Assembly (NCBI GenBank): GCA_023247135.1
Contig: JAHFHB010000128.1
Location: 1-6,114, forward strand
Source: Candidatus Omnitrophota bacterium
GTDB taxonomy: Bacteria; Omnitrophota; Omnitrophia; Omnitrophales; Aquincolibacteriaceae
Length of the DNA stretch: 6,114 nt
Direction of reading: 5' to 3'
Of this stretch, positions 1 through 5,866 are shown piece after piece. The notes below the pieces were generated by a model. That model had not been told where the DNA came from and did no database searches. It was given only the letters and a program-made list of their open reading frames with translations. The first letter of the stretch is position 1. Each line of letters starts with the position of its first letter. A program made the translations under genes and the position numbers.

Positions 1-1
1 T

Positions 2-118
2 GATTTGGATTACGTGCCGAATACGGCCCGGCACAGGGCGGTGCGGACTGCGATTTCAAACTCATTTGGCTTCGGCGGCCAGAATATCTGCCTGGCCATG
101 GAAAAATACGATGAATGA
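2..118 (+). CDS. fabF: 3-oxoacyl-ACP synthase II (FabF-type), C-terminal end only
   Basis: Partial gene: the 5' part lies before the window, and 38 codons up to a TGA at 116-118 are visible. The frame encodes a peptide containing LDYVPNTARHRAV, then SNSFGFGGQN, and ending LAMEKYDE. The S-N-S-F-G-F-G-G-x-N stretch is the conserved gating loop near the C-terminus of KAS I/II condensing enzymes, and the preceding LDYVPN/AR pattern is typical of FabF. Known role of the family: decarboxylative condensation of malonyl-ACP with acyl-ACP in fatty-acid chain elongation, in the cytoplasm. The active-site Cys and the two His residues are outside the window, so activity cannot be judged. It overlaps the next gene by 8 nt (111-118), implying one transcript. 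It could equally be a dedicated secondary-metabolite or lipid KS rather than the housekeeping FabF. Confidence 0.85.
   Translation, partial: DLDYVPNTARHRAVRTAISNSFGFGGQNICLAMEKYDE
100..105 (+). promoter_or_regulatory. Ribosome binding site deciding the SDR start
   Basis: GGAAAA lies 5 nt before the ATG at 111, inside the last codons of the ketosynthase gene. It favours the ATG at 111 over the in-frame TTG at 66, which lies deep inside the upstream gene, and over the ATG at 120, whose spacing would be about 14 nt. The match to Shine-Dalgarno is only moderate, and reinitiation after the ketosynthase stop at 116-118 may also contribute. Confidence 0.45.
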
Positions 119-1220
119 CATGCGCGGTATTTTTTTAACGGGCATCACCGGCACGCTTGGGCGCGAGATGTTGCGCGAGCTGATTCAGACGCCTGAGAAT
201 CTGCTTTTTCTGCTGGTGCGGGCCGGCAACCGCAGCGCGCCGGGTGTGCGCCTTGAAAAAATGATGAGCGAGCTGGGGTTCAGCGCGGCCCAACGGCAGC
301 GGGTGGTGCTTTTGGAAGGGGATATTACGCAGGCGGGATTTGGTTTGAAAGCGGAGGATCTGCAGCGCTTGCTCGCCGAGGCACATGTGTTTTATCACGC
401 GGCGGCGCTGACCCAGCTCAATGGCTCCCGGGAAGATTGCGAGCGGATTAACGTGGGTGGGACGCTGCATGCGCTTGAAATCGCAAAAAAGCTGGTGAGA
501 GAAGGGCGGCTCGCACGTTTTTTTTATTTCAGCACGGCGTATGCCGCGGGCAGCCGCCAGAAGTATTGTTCGTTTGAAGATAGATTGCCGGAGCATCCGG
601 TATTTGCGAATTTTTATGAGTCCAGTAAATATGCCTCCGAAACGAATGTGCGCAAGGCCTTCGCAGCAGGATTGCCCGGTGCTATTTTTCGTCCCAGCAT
701 TGTGGTCGGACACTCCGAAACCGGGGAAGTTTCGCAGTTCAACGTGATTTATCCGTTCATGCGTCTTTTTGCGCACGGCATGTTGCGCATTCTGCCCACC
801 CGCCTGGAAAATTCTTTCAACATCGTGCCGATTGATTTTGTCGTGAAGGCGGCGCTGGCGATTTCAGAAAACCCGGCGTGTCTGGGCAAAGCTTTTCATT
901 TGGTGACGCAGACGCCGCCGACGATTGAAACGCTGATCCGGGTAAAGAAGGAAGATTATCCGGGGATGGCCGACCCGCTTGTGGTGGCGCCCGCAGATTT
1001 CAGACGCGAGGATCTTGAGCCCGCGGAACAATTTATCTACGACATGCTGCAACCCTACCTGGGCTATTTGAATGATGATCTGACGTTTGACACGGCGAAC
1101 ACGGCGGCTTTTTTGGCCGGGACCGGGGTGGAATTTCCAAAAACAGATGCCGACTTCTTGCGCACGCTGCTGCGTTACGCCGTGGGACAGGGCTACCTCG
1201 TCATCCCCTCCAGCAAGTAG
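111..1220 (+). CDS. Extended SDR, thioester/fatty-acyl reductase-like NAD(P)H oxidoreductase
   Basis: A 369-residue protein starting at ATG 111. Seen: a Rossmann nucleotide loop TGITGTLG (residues 10-17), the second-strand segment LLVRAGNR (34-41), EGDIT (69-73), FYHAAA (94-99), Ser141-Thr142 after strand 5, and a catalytic Y-x-x-x-K (Tyr169, Lys173, in YESSKYASE), followed by RPSIVVG (194-200). This is the order of an extended short-chain dehydrogenase. The long loops and the LVRA motif resemble the NAD_binding_4 / thioester-reductase group that reduces acyl-CoA or acyl-ACP thioesters. The Arg after strand 2 hints at NADPH (inference). The last 130 residues should form the substrate-binding part and are not diagnostic. 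Its 8-nt overlap with a FabF-type gene suggests it acts on the ketosynthase product or another acyl chain. It could instead be a sugar-nucleotide epimerase-like SDR; the fold is certain, the substrate is not. Confidence 0.8.
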   Translation: MNDMRGIFLTGITGTLGREMLRELIQTPENLLFLLVRAGNRSAPGVRLEKMMSELGFSAAQRQRVVLLEGDITQAGFGLKAEDLQRLLAEAHVFYHAAALTQLNGSREDCERINVGGTLHALEIAKKLVREGRLARFFYFSTAYAAGSRQKYCSFEDRLPEHPVFANFYESSKYASETNVRKAFAAGLPGAIFRPSIVVGHSETGEVSQFNVIYPFMRLFAHGMLRILPTRLENSFNIVPIDFVVKAALAISENPACLGKAFHLVTQTPPTIETLIRVKKEDYPGMADPLVVAPADFRREDLEPAEQFIYDMLQPYLGYLNDDLTFDTANTAAFLAGTGVEFPKTDADFLRTLLRYAVGQGYLVIPSSK

Positions 1221-2370
1221 GATGGTCGAAGGCGCTTTCGCGTGCCGCATCCAGTAAAATCAAACACAAAATCAGTGCCGCGGCCGGATGCCCCAGGATC
1301 CAGCGTTTGTCTGCATGCACCAGGGTGTAAGCCAAAGAAGCCGCGGCCAGCATGGCCAGAACGGCTGCGCCGGCCGGAAGCAGGACAGCGCCGGAGGTGT
1401 TCGCCGCCAGGAGCGCAAAAATCAGAATGAAAAACGGCAGCAGGGAACAAAGAAAAACCTCCAGGGCTTTGACGGCGAGTACCGCTGCGCTTGAGTGGAA
1501 GGCATGGCGGTAGATCCTGCGCCAGCCGCGCCAGAGCGCATGCCAGTCGGCATACATCCGCGTGCCATAAATTTCTGCGCCGAAAAAGGTCGCGGCTTTC
1601 ATGCCGGCCGCGCGTGTTTCGCGCATCAGTGCAAAATCCTCCAGAAATTCATCCGCCACCGCGGCGTGCCCGCCGGTTTTTTCATAAGCGCTGCGGTGCA
1701 TGAACAGGTATTGGCCATTGGCGAAATAAACTTTGGAATTCGGGGCATTGACTTTCGTCAGGGGAAACCAAAGCCCGAGAAAAGCCATGGCGATGGGTTG
1801 AAGCAGGTTTTCCAGGAACGAGCCTGTCAGACAACGGGGCAGGAGTGACAACAGGCTCACTTGTTGTTTCTGCGCCGCGGCAAGCGCAGTACTCAAACTG
1901 CCAGGCTCGTGGCGGGTGTCCGCATCGGTGAAGAGCAGCCACTCGCCCCGGGCGTAGCGAATCCCCTCCGCAAGGGCTCTGTTTTTACCGGTCCATCCCT
2001 CTGGCAGTACGGTGTTGAGGTGCAGAACTTTTTTAGAGCGGCTGTCGTTTGCAGGATTCGTGACATCACGGAACTCCAAACGGTTTAAAATGGACGCTGT
2101 GGCATCCTCCGAACGATCGTTGATGACAATAATTTCAAAATCAGGATAGTCCTGCGCCAGCAGGGAGCGCAGGCAGGGTTCAAGATTTTTTTCTTCGTTG
2201 CGGGCGGGGACAAGGATCGAGATTTTAGGAGCGCCGGCCCGTTCAGGTGCAGGCGCTGGTTCGAGCATCGGTACCTCGCGGAAGGTACGCCAGGCGATAA
2301 AGGCCCGGCGCAGCCAGACAAACGCCAGCCACAGCCAGAAAAAACTCAGTAGAAAATGACTTAAGGGCAT
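1201..2370 (-). CDS. GT2 family membrane glycosyltransferase (HpnB/CrtQ/CruC-like)
   Basis: A 389-residue protein read from ATG 2370 to TGA at 1203-1201. An N-terminal hydrophobic helix (about residues 5-22) precedes a GT-A domain: VPARNEEKNL (54-63), NDRSED (84-89), GWTGKN (125-130), the metal-binding DAD (149-151, in FTDADT), FANGQYLF (216-223), EFLEDFALM (241-249, with the likely catalytic acidic pair), RMY (271-273) and WRGWRRIYRH (280-289). Three hydrophobic segments follow (about 296-323, 327-351, 358-373). W-x-GK, DAD and the C-terminal helices match the GT2 branch holding hopanoid HpnB and the carotenoid glycosyltransferases CrtQ/CruC, which move a sugar from a nucleotide donor to a lipid at the inner membrane. 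The true acceptor is unknown; no squalene-hopene or carotenoid gene is visible. It converges on the SDR gene and overlaps it by 20 nt. The ribosome site is weak (about AGATGA just before ATG). Confidence 0.82.
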   Translation of the reverse strand: MPLSHFLLSFFWLWLAFVWLRRAFIAWRTFREVPMLEPAPAPERAGAPKISILVPARNEEKNLEPCLRSLLAQDYPDFEIIVINDRSEDATASILNRLEFRDVTNPANDSRSKKVLHLNTVLPEGWTGKNRALAEGIRYARGEWLLFTDADTRHEPGSLSTALAAAQKQQVSLLSLLPRCLTGSFLENLLQPIAMAFLGLWFPLTKVNAPNSKVYFANGQYLFMHRSAYEKTGGHAAVADEFLEDFALMRETRAAGMKAATFFGAEIYGTRMYADWHALWRGWRRIYRHAFHSSAAVLAVKALEVFLCSLLPFFILIFALLAANTSGAVLLPAGAAVLAMLAAASLAYTLVHADKRWILGHPAAALILCLILLDAARESAFDHPTCWRG

Positions 2371-2439
2371 GAAATCATCTTAGCTTTTTTCAAGTTTAAA
2401 ATGCAAAAAATTCAGCAGCATTTTGGTGTGAAACGCGTA

Positions 2440-2468
2440 TTGATGGCCGGAGAAAGCTGTGCTATATT
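2440..2468 (+). promoter_or_regulatory. Sigma70-type promoter for tRNA-Glu and the pur operon
   Basis: A -35 box TTGATG (2440-2445, 4 of 6 consensus) and a -10 box TATATT (2463-2468, 5 of 6) are separated by exactly 17 nt. An extended -10 TGC sits at 2460-2462. Transcription would begin near 2475, about 114 nt before the tRNA. It is the best plus-strand promoter match in the gap between the divergent glycosyltransferase gene and purB, and no comparable one separates tRNA from purB. No purine-repressor operator was recognised. Confidence 0.65.
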
Positions 2469-2474
2469 ATGGCT

Positions 2475-2588
2475 TCTTCACGAGATAGAGCGAATGAAGA
2501 GCCGGTATGATGGCGGGCCGCAAGCCGGCTGAACGGTAGAGTCTTTATTTTAATCAGTGACCCGCCCGTGCAATTTTGCCAGCGTGAT
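2475..2588 (+). promoter_or_regulatory. Leader RNA upstream of tRNA-Glu, possibly structured
   Basis: This is the predicted transcribed stretch between the promoter and the tRNA. AGCCGG (2500-2505) is complementary to CCGGCT (2525-2530). GGCGGG (2512-2517), which lies in that loop, is complementary to CCCGCC (2561-2566). Formed together, these two six-pair helices would make an H-type pseudoknot. A 12-codon reading frame (ATG 2494 to TGA 2532) also fits but has no convincing ribosome site. No known riboswitch class was recognised. It may simply be a 5' leader removed by RNase P when the tRNA is processed. Confidence 0.3.
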
Positions 2589-2666
2589 GGCGCTATCGTC
2601 TAGCCTGATCTAGGACGCTGCCCTCTCAAGGCAGAAACACGGGTTTAAATCCCGTTAGCGCTACCA
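2589..2666 (+). tRNA. tRNA-Glu, anticodon CTC, CCA encoded
   Basis: A full cloverleaf can be folded by eye. The acceptor stem is GGCGCTA (2589-2595) with TAGCGCT (2656-2662), with A73 at 2663 and CCA at 2664-2666. The D arm is GTCT (2598-2601) with GGAC (2613-2616). The anticodon stem is CTGCC (2618-2622) with GGCAG (2630-2634), around loop CTCTCAA with anticodon CTC at 2625-2627, reading the Glu codon GAG. The T stem is ACGGG (2639-2643) with CCCGT (2651-2655). The ATCGTCTAG start is typical of bacterial tRNA-Glu. Oddities: the T loop is TTTAAAT, so position 56 is T instead of C; the D loop has G18-A19 instead of G18-G19, which would restore pairing as A19-U56; and the first acceptor pair is G1-U72. 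All secondary stems are otherwise intact, which argues against a decayed gene. It lies 22 nt before purB and is probably cotranscribed with it. Confidence 0.92.
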
Positions 2667-2688
2667 TTTAACGAACGGATCTTGAGCG

Positions 2689-3984
2689 ATGATTTCGCGC
2701 TATACGCTCCCTGAAATGGGCAGCATCTGGACCGAGCAGAACAAAGTCCAAAAGTGGCTGGATGTCGAACTGGCCGCCCTGGAAGGTCTTGCACGTTTCG
2801 GCTTCATTCCAAAATCGGTTCCGCCGCAGGTCCGTAAGCGGGCGGCTTTCGATCTCAAACGTATCCACGACATTGAAAAAATCGTCAACCACGACGTGAT
2901 CGCTTTTTTGACCAACCTTGCGGAAAACGTGGGCCCGGTCGGCAGATATGTGCACTTCGGACTGACTTCTTCTGACATTCTGGACACCGCGCTGGCGCTT
3001 CAGCTTACCGAAGCCGCAGACTTGATTTTAAAAGAACTGCATGCGTTCAAGCAGGCTTTAAAAAAGCAAGCTCGCAAACATAAGAACACGCTCATGGTGG
3101 GGCGCAGTCACGGCATCCACGCGGAACCCATGACCTTTGGCCTCAAGCTGGCGCTTTTTTATGAAGAAATGAGCCGCTGTGAACGGCGTCTAAAAGCGGC
3201 GCGTGAAAATATCGCCTACGGCAAAATTTCCGGCGCGGTGGGAACGTTTGCCAACGTGGATCCGCGCGTGGAAGCCGATGTCTGCCGCCGTCTCGGGTTG
3301 AAGGCCGATCCAATTTCGACGCAGGTCATTCAGCGCGACCGGCACGCGGAATTTCTATCGGCTCTGGCCATTTTGGGCGGGTGCCTTGAGCAGCTCGCGA
3401 CGGAAATACGGCTTCTGCAAAAAACGGAAACGCGCGAAGTCGAGGAATTTTTCGGCAAGGGGCAAAAAGGCTCCTCGGCCATGCCGCATAAACGCAATCC
3501 GATCACTTGCGAGCGCGTCGCCGGGCTTTCGCGCCTGCTGCGTGCCAACGCGCATGCCGCGATTGAAAATATCGCGCTATGGCATGAGCGCGACATTACG
3601 CACTCTTCCGTGGAGCGCGTCATTTTTCCGGACAGCACTATTTTGGCGCACTACATGCTTGTGCAGATGCGCTGTGTGATCGAGAACCTGCTTGTTTATC
3701 CCGAAAAAATGCTGCAGGACCTCGAAATTACGCGCGGCATGGTCTTTTCGCAAGGCCTGCTCCTGAAACTGGTGGAAGCCGGGAAAACCCGCGAAGATTC
3801 CTACGCCCTGGTGCAGCGTTGTGCCATGAAAGTCTGGGAAGATTCGGCTTTGACCTTGCGTGATGTGGTTTTAAGTGACGCTGAAATAGTGAAAGCGCTC
3901 GGAGCGCGTGAGATCGAAAAGGTTTTTGATTACAACTACCATGTCAAACACGTAGGAACTTTATTTAAGAGGGTAGGATTATGA
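2689..3984 (+). CDS. purB: Adenylosuccinate lyase
   Basis: A 431-residue cytosolic enzyme of the fumarase/aspartase superfamily. It acts twice in purine synthesis: SAICAR to AICAR plus fumarate, and adenylosuccinate to AMP plus fumarate. Seen: an N-terminal RYTLPEMGSIW typical of short bacterial PurB; His68 (VNHDV); His89 in HFGLTSSD (89-96); His141 in GRSHGIHAEP; and the superfamily signature SSAMPHKRNP (262-271) in the flexible loop with the catalytic Ser263. These positions coincide with the Bacillus subtilis-type numbering as I recall it, so the start and length look right. The active form is a homotetramer with shared active sites (family knowledge). The ribosome site before ATG 2689 is poor (GGAT or TTGAG). 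The stop TGA at 3982-3984 overlaps the purC ATG (ATGA), indicating translational coupling. First protein gene of the pur operon, directly after tRNA-Glu. Confidence 0.97.
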   Translation: MISRYTLPEMGSIWTEQNKVQKWLDVELAALEGLARFGFIPKSVPPQVRKRAAFDLKRIHDIEKIVNHDVIAFLTNLAENVGPVGRYVHFGLTSSDILDTALALQLTEAADLILKELHAFKQALKKQARKHKNTLMVGRSHGIHAEPMTFGLKLALFYEEMSRCERRLKAARENIAYGKISGAVGTFANVDPRVEADVCRRLGLKADPISTQVIQRDRHAEFLSALAILGGCLEQLATEIRLLQKTETREVEEFFGKGQKGSSAMPHKRNPITCERVAGLSRLLRANAHAAIENIALWHERDITHSSVERVIFPDSTILAHYMLVQMRCVIENLLVYPEKMLQDLEITRGMVFSQGLLLKLVEAGKTREDSYALVQRCAMKVWEDSALTLRDVVLSDAEIVKALGAREIEKVFDYNYHVKHVGTLFKRVGL

Positions 3985-4898
3985 TCGCTGAAAAAAATGT
4001 TCCGTTTACGGTGATGAAAACCGATTTGCCTTTGCCTGTCGTGGGCCGCGGAAAAGTCCGCGATATTTATGCGGTGGGAACGGACAAGCTTTTGATCGTG
4101 ACCACCGACCGTTTGAGCGCGTTTGACGTGGTGCTGCCTGAGCCGATCGCGCACAAGGGGCGGGTCCTGACGCAGATTTCAATTTTTTGGTTTGATTTTT
4201 TTAAGAGCACGGTCGCGCATCATCTGATCACCGCGGATATTCACGCGATGGGGTTTGCGCCCGACTTTTTGGCCAAGCACGGTTCCGTGCTGGAAGGCCG
4301 TTCGATGCTGGTCAAGCGCTGCAAGCCGCTTTCGGTGGAGTGCGTGGTGCGCGGCTATCTGGCGGGTTCCGGCTGGAATGATTACAAAGCCACGCAGTCT
4401 GTCTGCGGGCATAAACTTCAGGCCGGTTTAAAACAATGCGAACAGCTTGCGGAGCCCCTTTTTACGCCGGCGACCAAGGAAGCCGAAGGGCATGACATCA
4501 ATATTGATTTTGACGCCACGGTCAAGAGGGAGGGGCGTGAAGTGGCGGAAACCGCGCGCCGCCTTTCGATCGAGATTTACAAAAGAGGCGCGGAATTCGC
4601 CAAGACGAAAGGTATTTTGATTGCCGACACCAAGTTTGAATTCGGATTGCTGGACGGCAAGGTTATTTTGATCGACGAAGTGCTGACGCCGGACAGTTCA
4701 CGCTTCTGGCCGCTCGGCAGTTACGAGGCGGGGCGCGATCAGCCGAGTTACGACAAACAGATTGTCAGGAACTATTTACTGGACATCAAGTGGAACAAAC
4801 AGCCGCCGGCGCCGTCGCTGCCGGTTGAGGTCCGGGAAAAGACCAGCCAGGCTTACCAGGACGTTTACGAGCGGCTGACGGATCAAAAACTTTTTTAA
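3981..4898 (+). CDS. purC: Phosphoribosylaminoimidazole-succinocarboxamide (SAICAR) synthase, long type
   Basis: A 305-residue enzyme that joins CAIR and aspartate with ATP to give SAICAR, the substrate of the upstream-encoded PurB. Seen: the nucleotide-binding GRGKVRDIY near residues 22-30; TDRLSAFDVV in the N-terminal lobe; signature 1 as VECVVRGYLAGS (119-130); signature 2 as ILIADTKFEFG (212-222); and DEVLTPDSSRFW (232-243) with acidic residues expected around the metal/ATP site. The length and a C-terminal tail with SYDKQIVRNYL and PPAPSLP match the roughly 300-residue yeast Ade1-like branch rather than the roughly 240-residue E. coli/Bacillus branch. The start ATG 3981 overlaps the purB stop by 4 nt and follows an AGAGGG ribosome site at 3968-3973; an in-frame Met12 is less likely. 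13 nt separate it from purS. Confidence 0.96.
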   Translation: MIAEKNVPFTVMKTDLPLPVVGRGKVRDIYAVGTDKLLIVTTDRLSAFDVVLPEPIAHKGRVLTQISIFWFDFFKSTVAHHLITADIHAMGFAPDFLAKHGSVLEGRSMLVKRCKPLSVECVVRGYLAGSGWNDYKATQSVCGHKLQAGLKQCEQLAEPLFTPATKEAEGHDINIDFDATVKREGREVAETARRLSIEIYKRGAEFAKTKGILIADTKFEFGLLDGKVILIDEVLTPDSSRFWPLGSYEAGRDQPSYDKQIVRNYLLDIKWNKQPPAPSLPVEVREKTSQAYQDVYERLTDQKLF

Positions 4899-4911
4899 CA
4901 CGAGGAAGAAC

Positions 4912-5163
4912 ATGACGTACAAAGCGACGGTGAATGTCACGCTGAAAAAATCGGTGCTGGACCCTCAGGGAAAAACGGTTCTGCATGCACTGGAAGCAAT
5001 GGGGTTAAACCAGGCTACGGATGTGCGGGTGGGCAAGTATTTTGAGTTAAAGCTGGACGCGGCCGGCGAAAAAGAGGCGGGCGATCATGTGCGTACGATG
5101 TGCGACCGTCTTTTGATCAATCCCGTGATTGAAGATTACACGTACAAACTGGAAAAATTGTAA
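4912..5163 (+). CDS. purS: Phosphoribosylformylglycinamidine synthase subunit PurS
   Basis: A small 83-residue protein, full length for the family. It bridges PurQ and PurL in the three-part FGAM synthase and is needed for passage of ammonia from the glutaminase to the synthase (family knowledge). Seen: the hallmark stretch VTLKKSVLDPQGKTV near the N-terminus, VRVGKYFEL in the middle, and a C-terminal CDRLLINPVIEDY, which is the strongest family marker. A clean ribosome site GAGGAA (4902-4907) lies 4 nt before the ATG. The gene sits 13 nt after purC and 16 nt before purQ, in the usual S-Q-L order. Nothing looks unusual. Confidence 0.96.
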   Translation: MTYKATVNVTLKKSVLDPQGKTVLHALEAMGLNQATDVRVGKYFELKLDAAGEKEAGDHVRTMCDRLLINPVIEDYTYKLEKL

Positions 5164-5168
5164 GGGGA
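5163..5168 (+). promoter_or_regulatory. Ribosome binding site deciding the purQ start
   Basis: AGGGGA spans the last base of the purS stop codon and the gap, 11 nt before the ATG at 5180. It supports that ATG over an in-frame ATG at 5129, which would overlap purS by 35 nt and add 17 residues not found in PurQ proteins. PurQ homologues begin with the MK-hydrophobic-FPGSNCD strand encoded from 5180. Confidence 0.6.
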
Positions 5169-5179
5169 TTGCGAATAAG

Positions 5180-5866
5180 ATGAAAGCTGTTGTCGTTGTA
5201 TTTCCAGGCTCGAACTGCGACACCGACTGCTTTAACGTCCTGAAGGATGTCCTGAAGGTGCCGGTGGAGTTCGTGTGGCATAAGGAAGGCAGTCTTCCGG
5301 ATTGTGACCTGGTGGTGCTTCCGGGCGGTTTTTCTTATGGCGACTATTTGCGCACGGGAGCGATCGCGCGTTTTTCGCCTGTGATGCAGGCGGTCAAACG
5401 GCATGCGGATTCCGGGCGCCTTGTTTTTGGCATCTGCAACGGATTTCAGATCCTGCTTGAAGCGGGACTGCTTCCGGGAGCGATGCTGCGCAACCGGTCG
5501 CTGCAATTTATCTGTAAGCCGGTCACTTTGCGTGTTGAAACGGTGAAAACGGTTTTTACTCAAAAACTGAAAGAAGGCGCGGTGCTTGAAATCCCCATCG
5601 CGCATGGCGAGGGAAATTATTATTGCGATGAGGACACGTATCAACGCCTTGAAGATAACGACCGCGTTGTTTTTCGCTACTGTTCCCAAGAGGGCGCGCT
5701 GGGTGAGGAGTTTAATCCCAATGGTTCGCGCGGCCATATCGCGGGTATTGTGAATGAACGCCGTAATGTGCTCGGCATGATGCCGCACCCGGAACGGGCC
5801 AGTGAACGTGTGCTTTCAATGACGGACGGGCTCGGGATCTGGCAGAGCCTGGCCGGTGTGTCATGA
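5180..5866 (+). CDS. purQ: Phosphoribosylformylglycinamidine synthase glutaminase subunit PurQ
   Basis: A 228-residue class I glutamine amidotransferase that releases ammonia from glutamine for FGAM synthesis by PurL. Seen: an N-terminal VVVFPGSNCDTDC; the oxyanion strand region LPGGFSYGDYLR; the nucleophile elbow FGICNGFQIL with catalytic Cys86; the PurQ-specific IAHGEGNYY; and the His203/Glu205 pair in MMPHPERASE completing the triad. The length is normal for the stand-alone bacterial subunit. The start was placed at ATG 5180 because homologues begin there and an AGGGGA site precedes it. The stop TGA at 5864-5866 overlaps the purL start (ATGA), so the glutaminase and synthase subunits are translationally coupled, as expected for partners of one complex. 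Confidence 0.97.
   Translation: MKAVVVVFPGSNCDTDCFNVLKDVLKVPVEFVWHKEGSLPDCDLVVLPGGFSYGDYLRTGAIARFSPVMQAVKRHADSGRLVFGICNGFQILLEAGLLPGAMLRNRSLQFICKPVTLRVETVKTVFTQKLKEGAVLEIPIAHGEGNYYCDEDTYQRLEDNDRVVFRYCSQEGALGEEFNPNGSRGHIAGIVNERRNVLGMMPHPERASERVLSMTDGLGIWQSLAGVS

Noticed and set aside
66..110. TTG at 66 as the SDR start, giving 15 extra N-terminal residues
   Set aside because: The extra codons lie within the FabF GFGG coding region in another frame, and the Rossmann strand begins naturally after the ATG at 111, which has a nearby ribosome site.
1345..1357. Inverted repeat GGCCA-gca-TGGCC as a terminator between the convergent genes
   Set aside because: It lies well inside the glycosyltransferase coding region and has no T tract on either side.
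2371..2439. Minus-strand promoter for the glycosyltransferase gene in AT-rich sequence (TTGCAT/TAAGAT-like boxes)
   Set aside because: Matches are only 3 of 6 and 4 of 6, and the -10 would touch the start codon, so a specific site cannot be supported, although a promoter must lie somewhere here.
2549..2554. TTTAAT as a second -10 box closer to the tRNA
   Set aside because: No acceptable -35 box lies 16-18 nt upstream; the 2440-2468 promoter is far better.
2475..2588. Known purine-related riboswitch (purine, PRPP, ZTP, THF) ahead of the pur genes
   Set aside because: None of the conserved core sequences of these classes that I know could be found.
2577..2592. Hairpin GCCA-gcgtga-TGGC at the tRNA 5' edge as a regulatory switch
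   Set aside because: Only four strong pairs, competing with a much more stable acceptor stem; likely chance.
2589..2666. tRNA pseudogene because of the T-loop and D-loop changes
   Set aside because: All four stems are intact, CCA is encoded, and the two loop changes compensate each other.
5117..5788. A 223-codon open frame on the minus strand opposite purQ
   Set aside because: The protein shows no recognisable motif and is basic and His/Arg-rich, as expected from antisense of a GC-rich gene; purQ on the plus strand is unmistakable.
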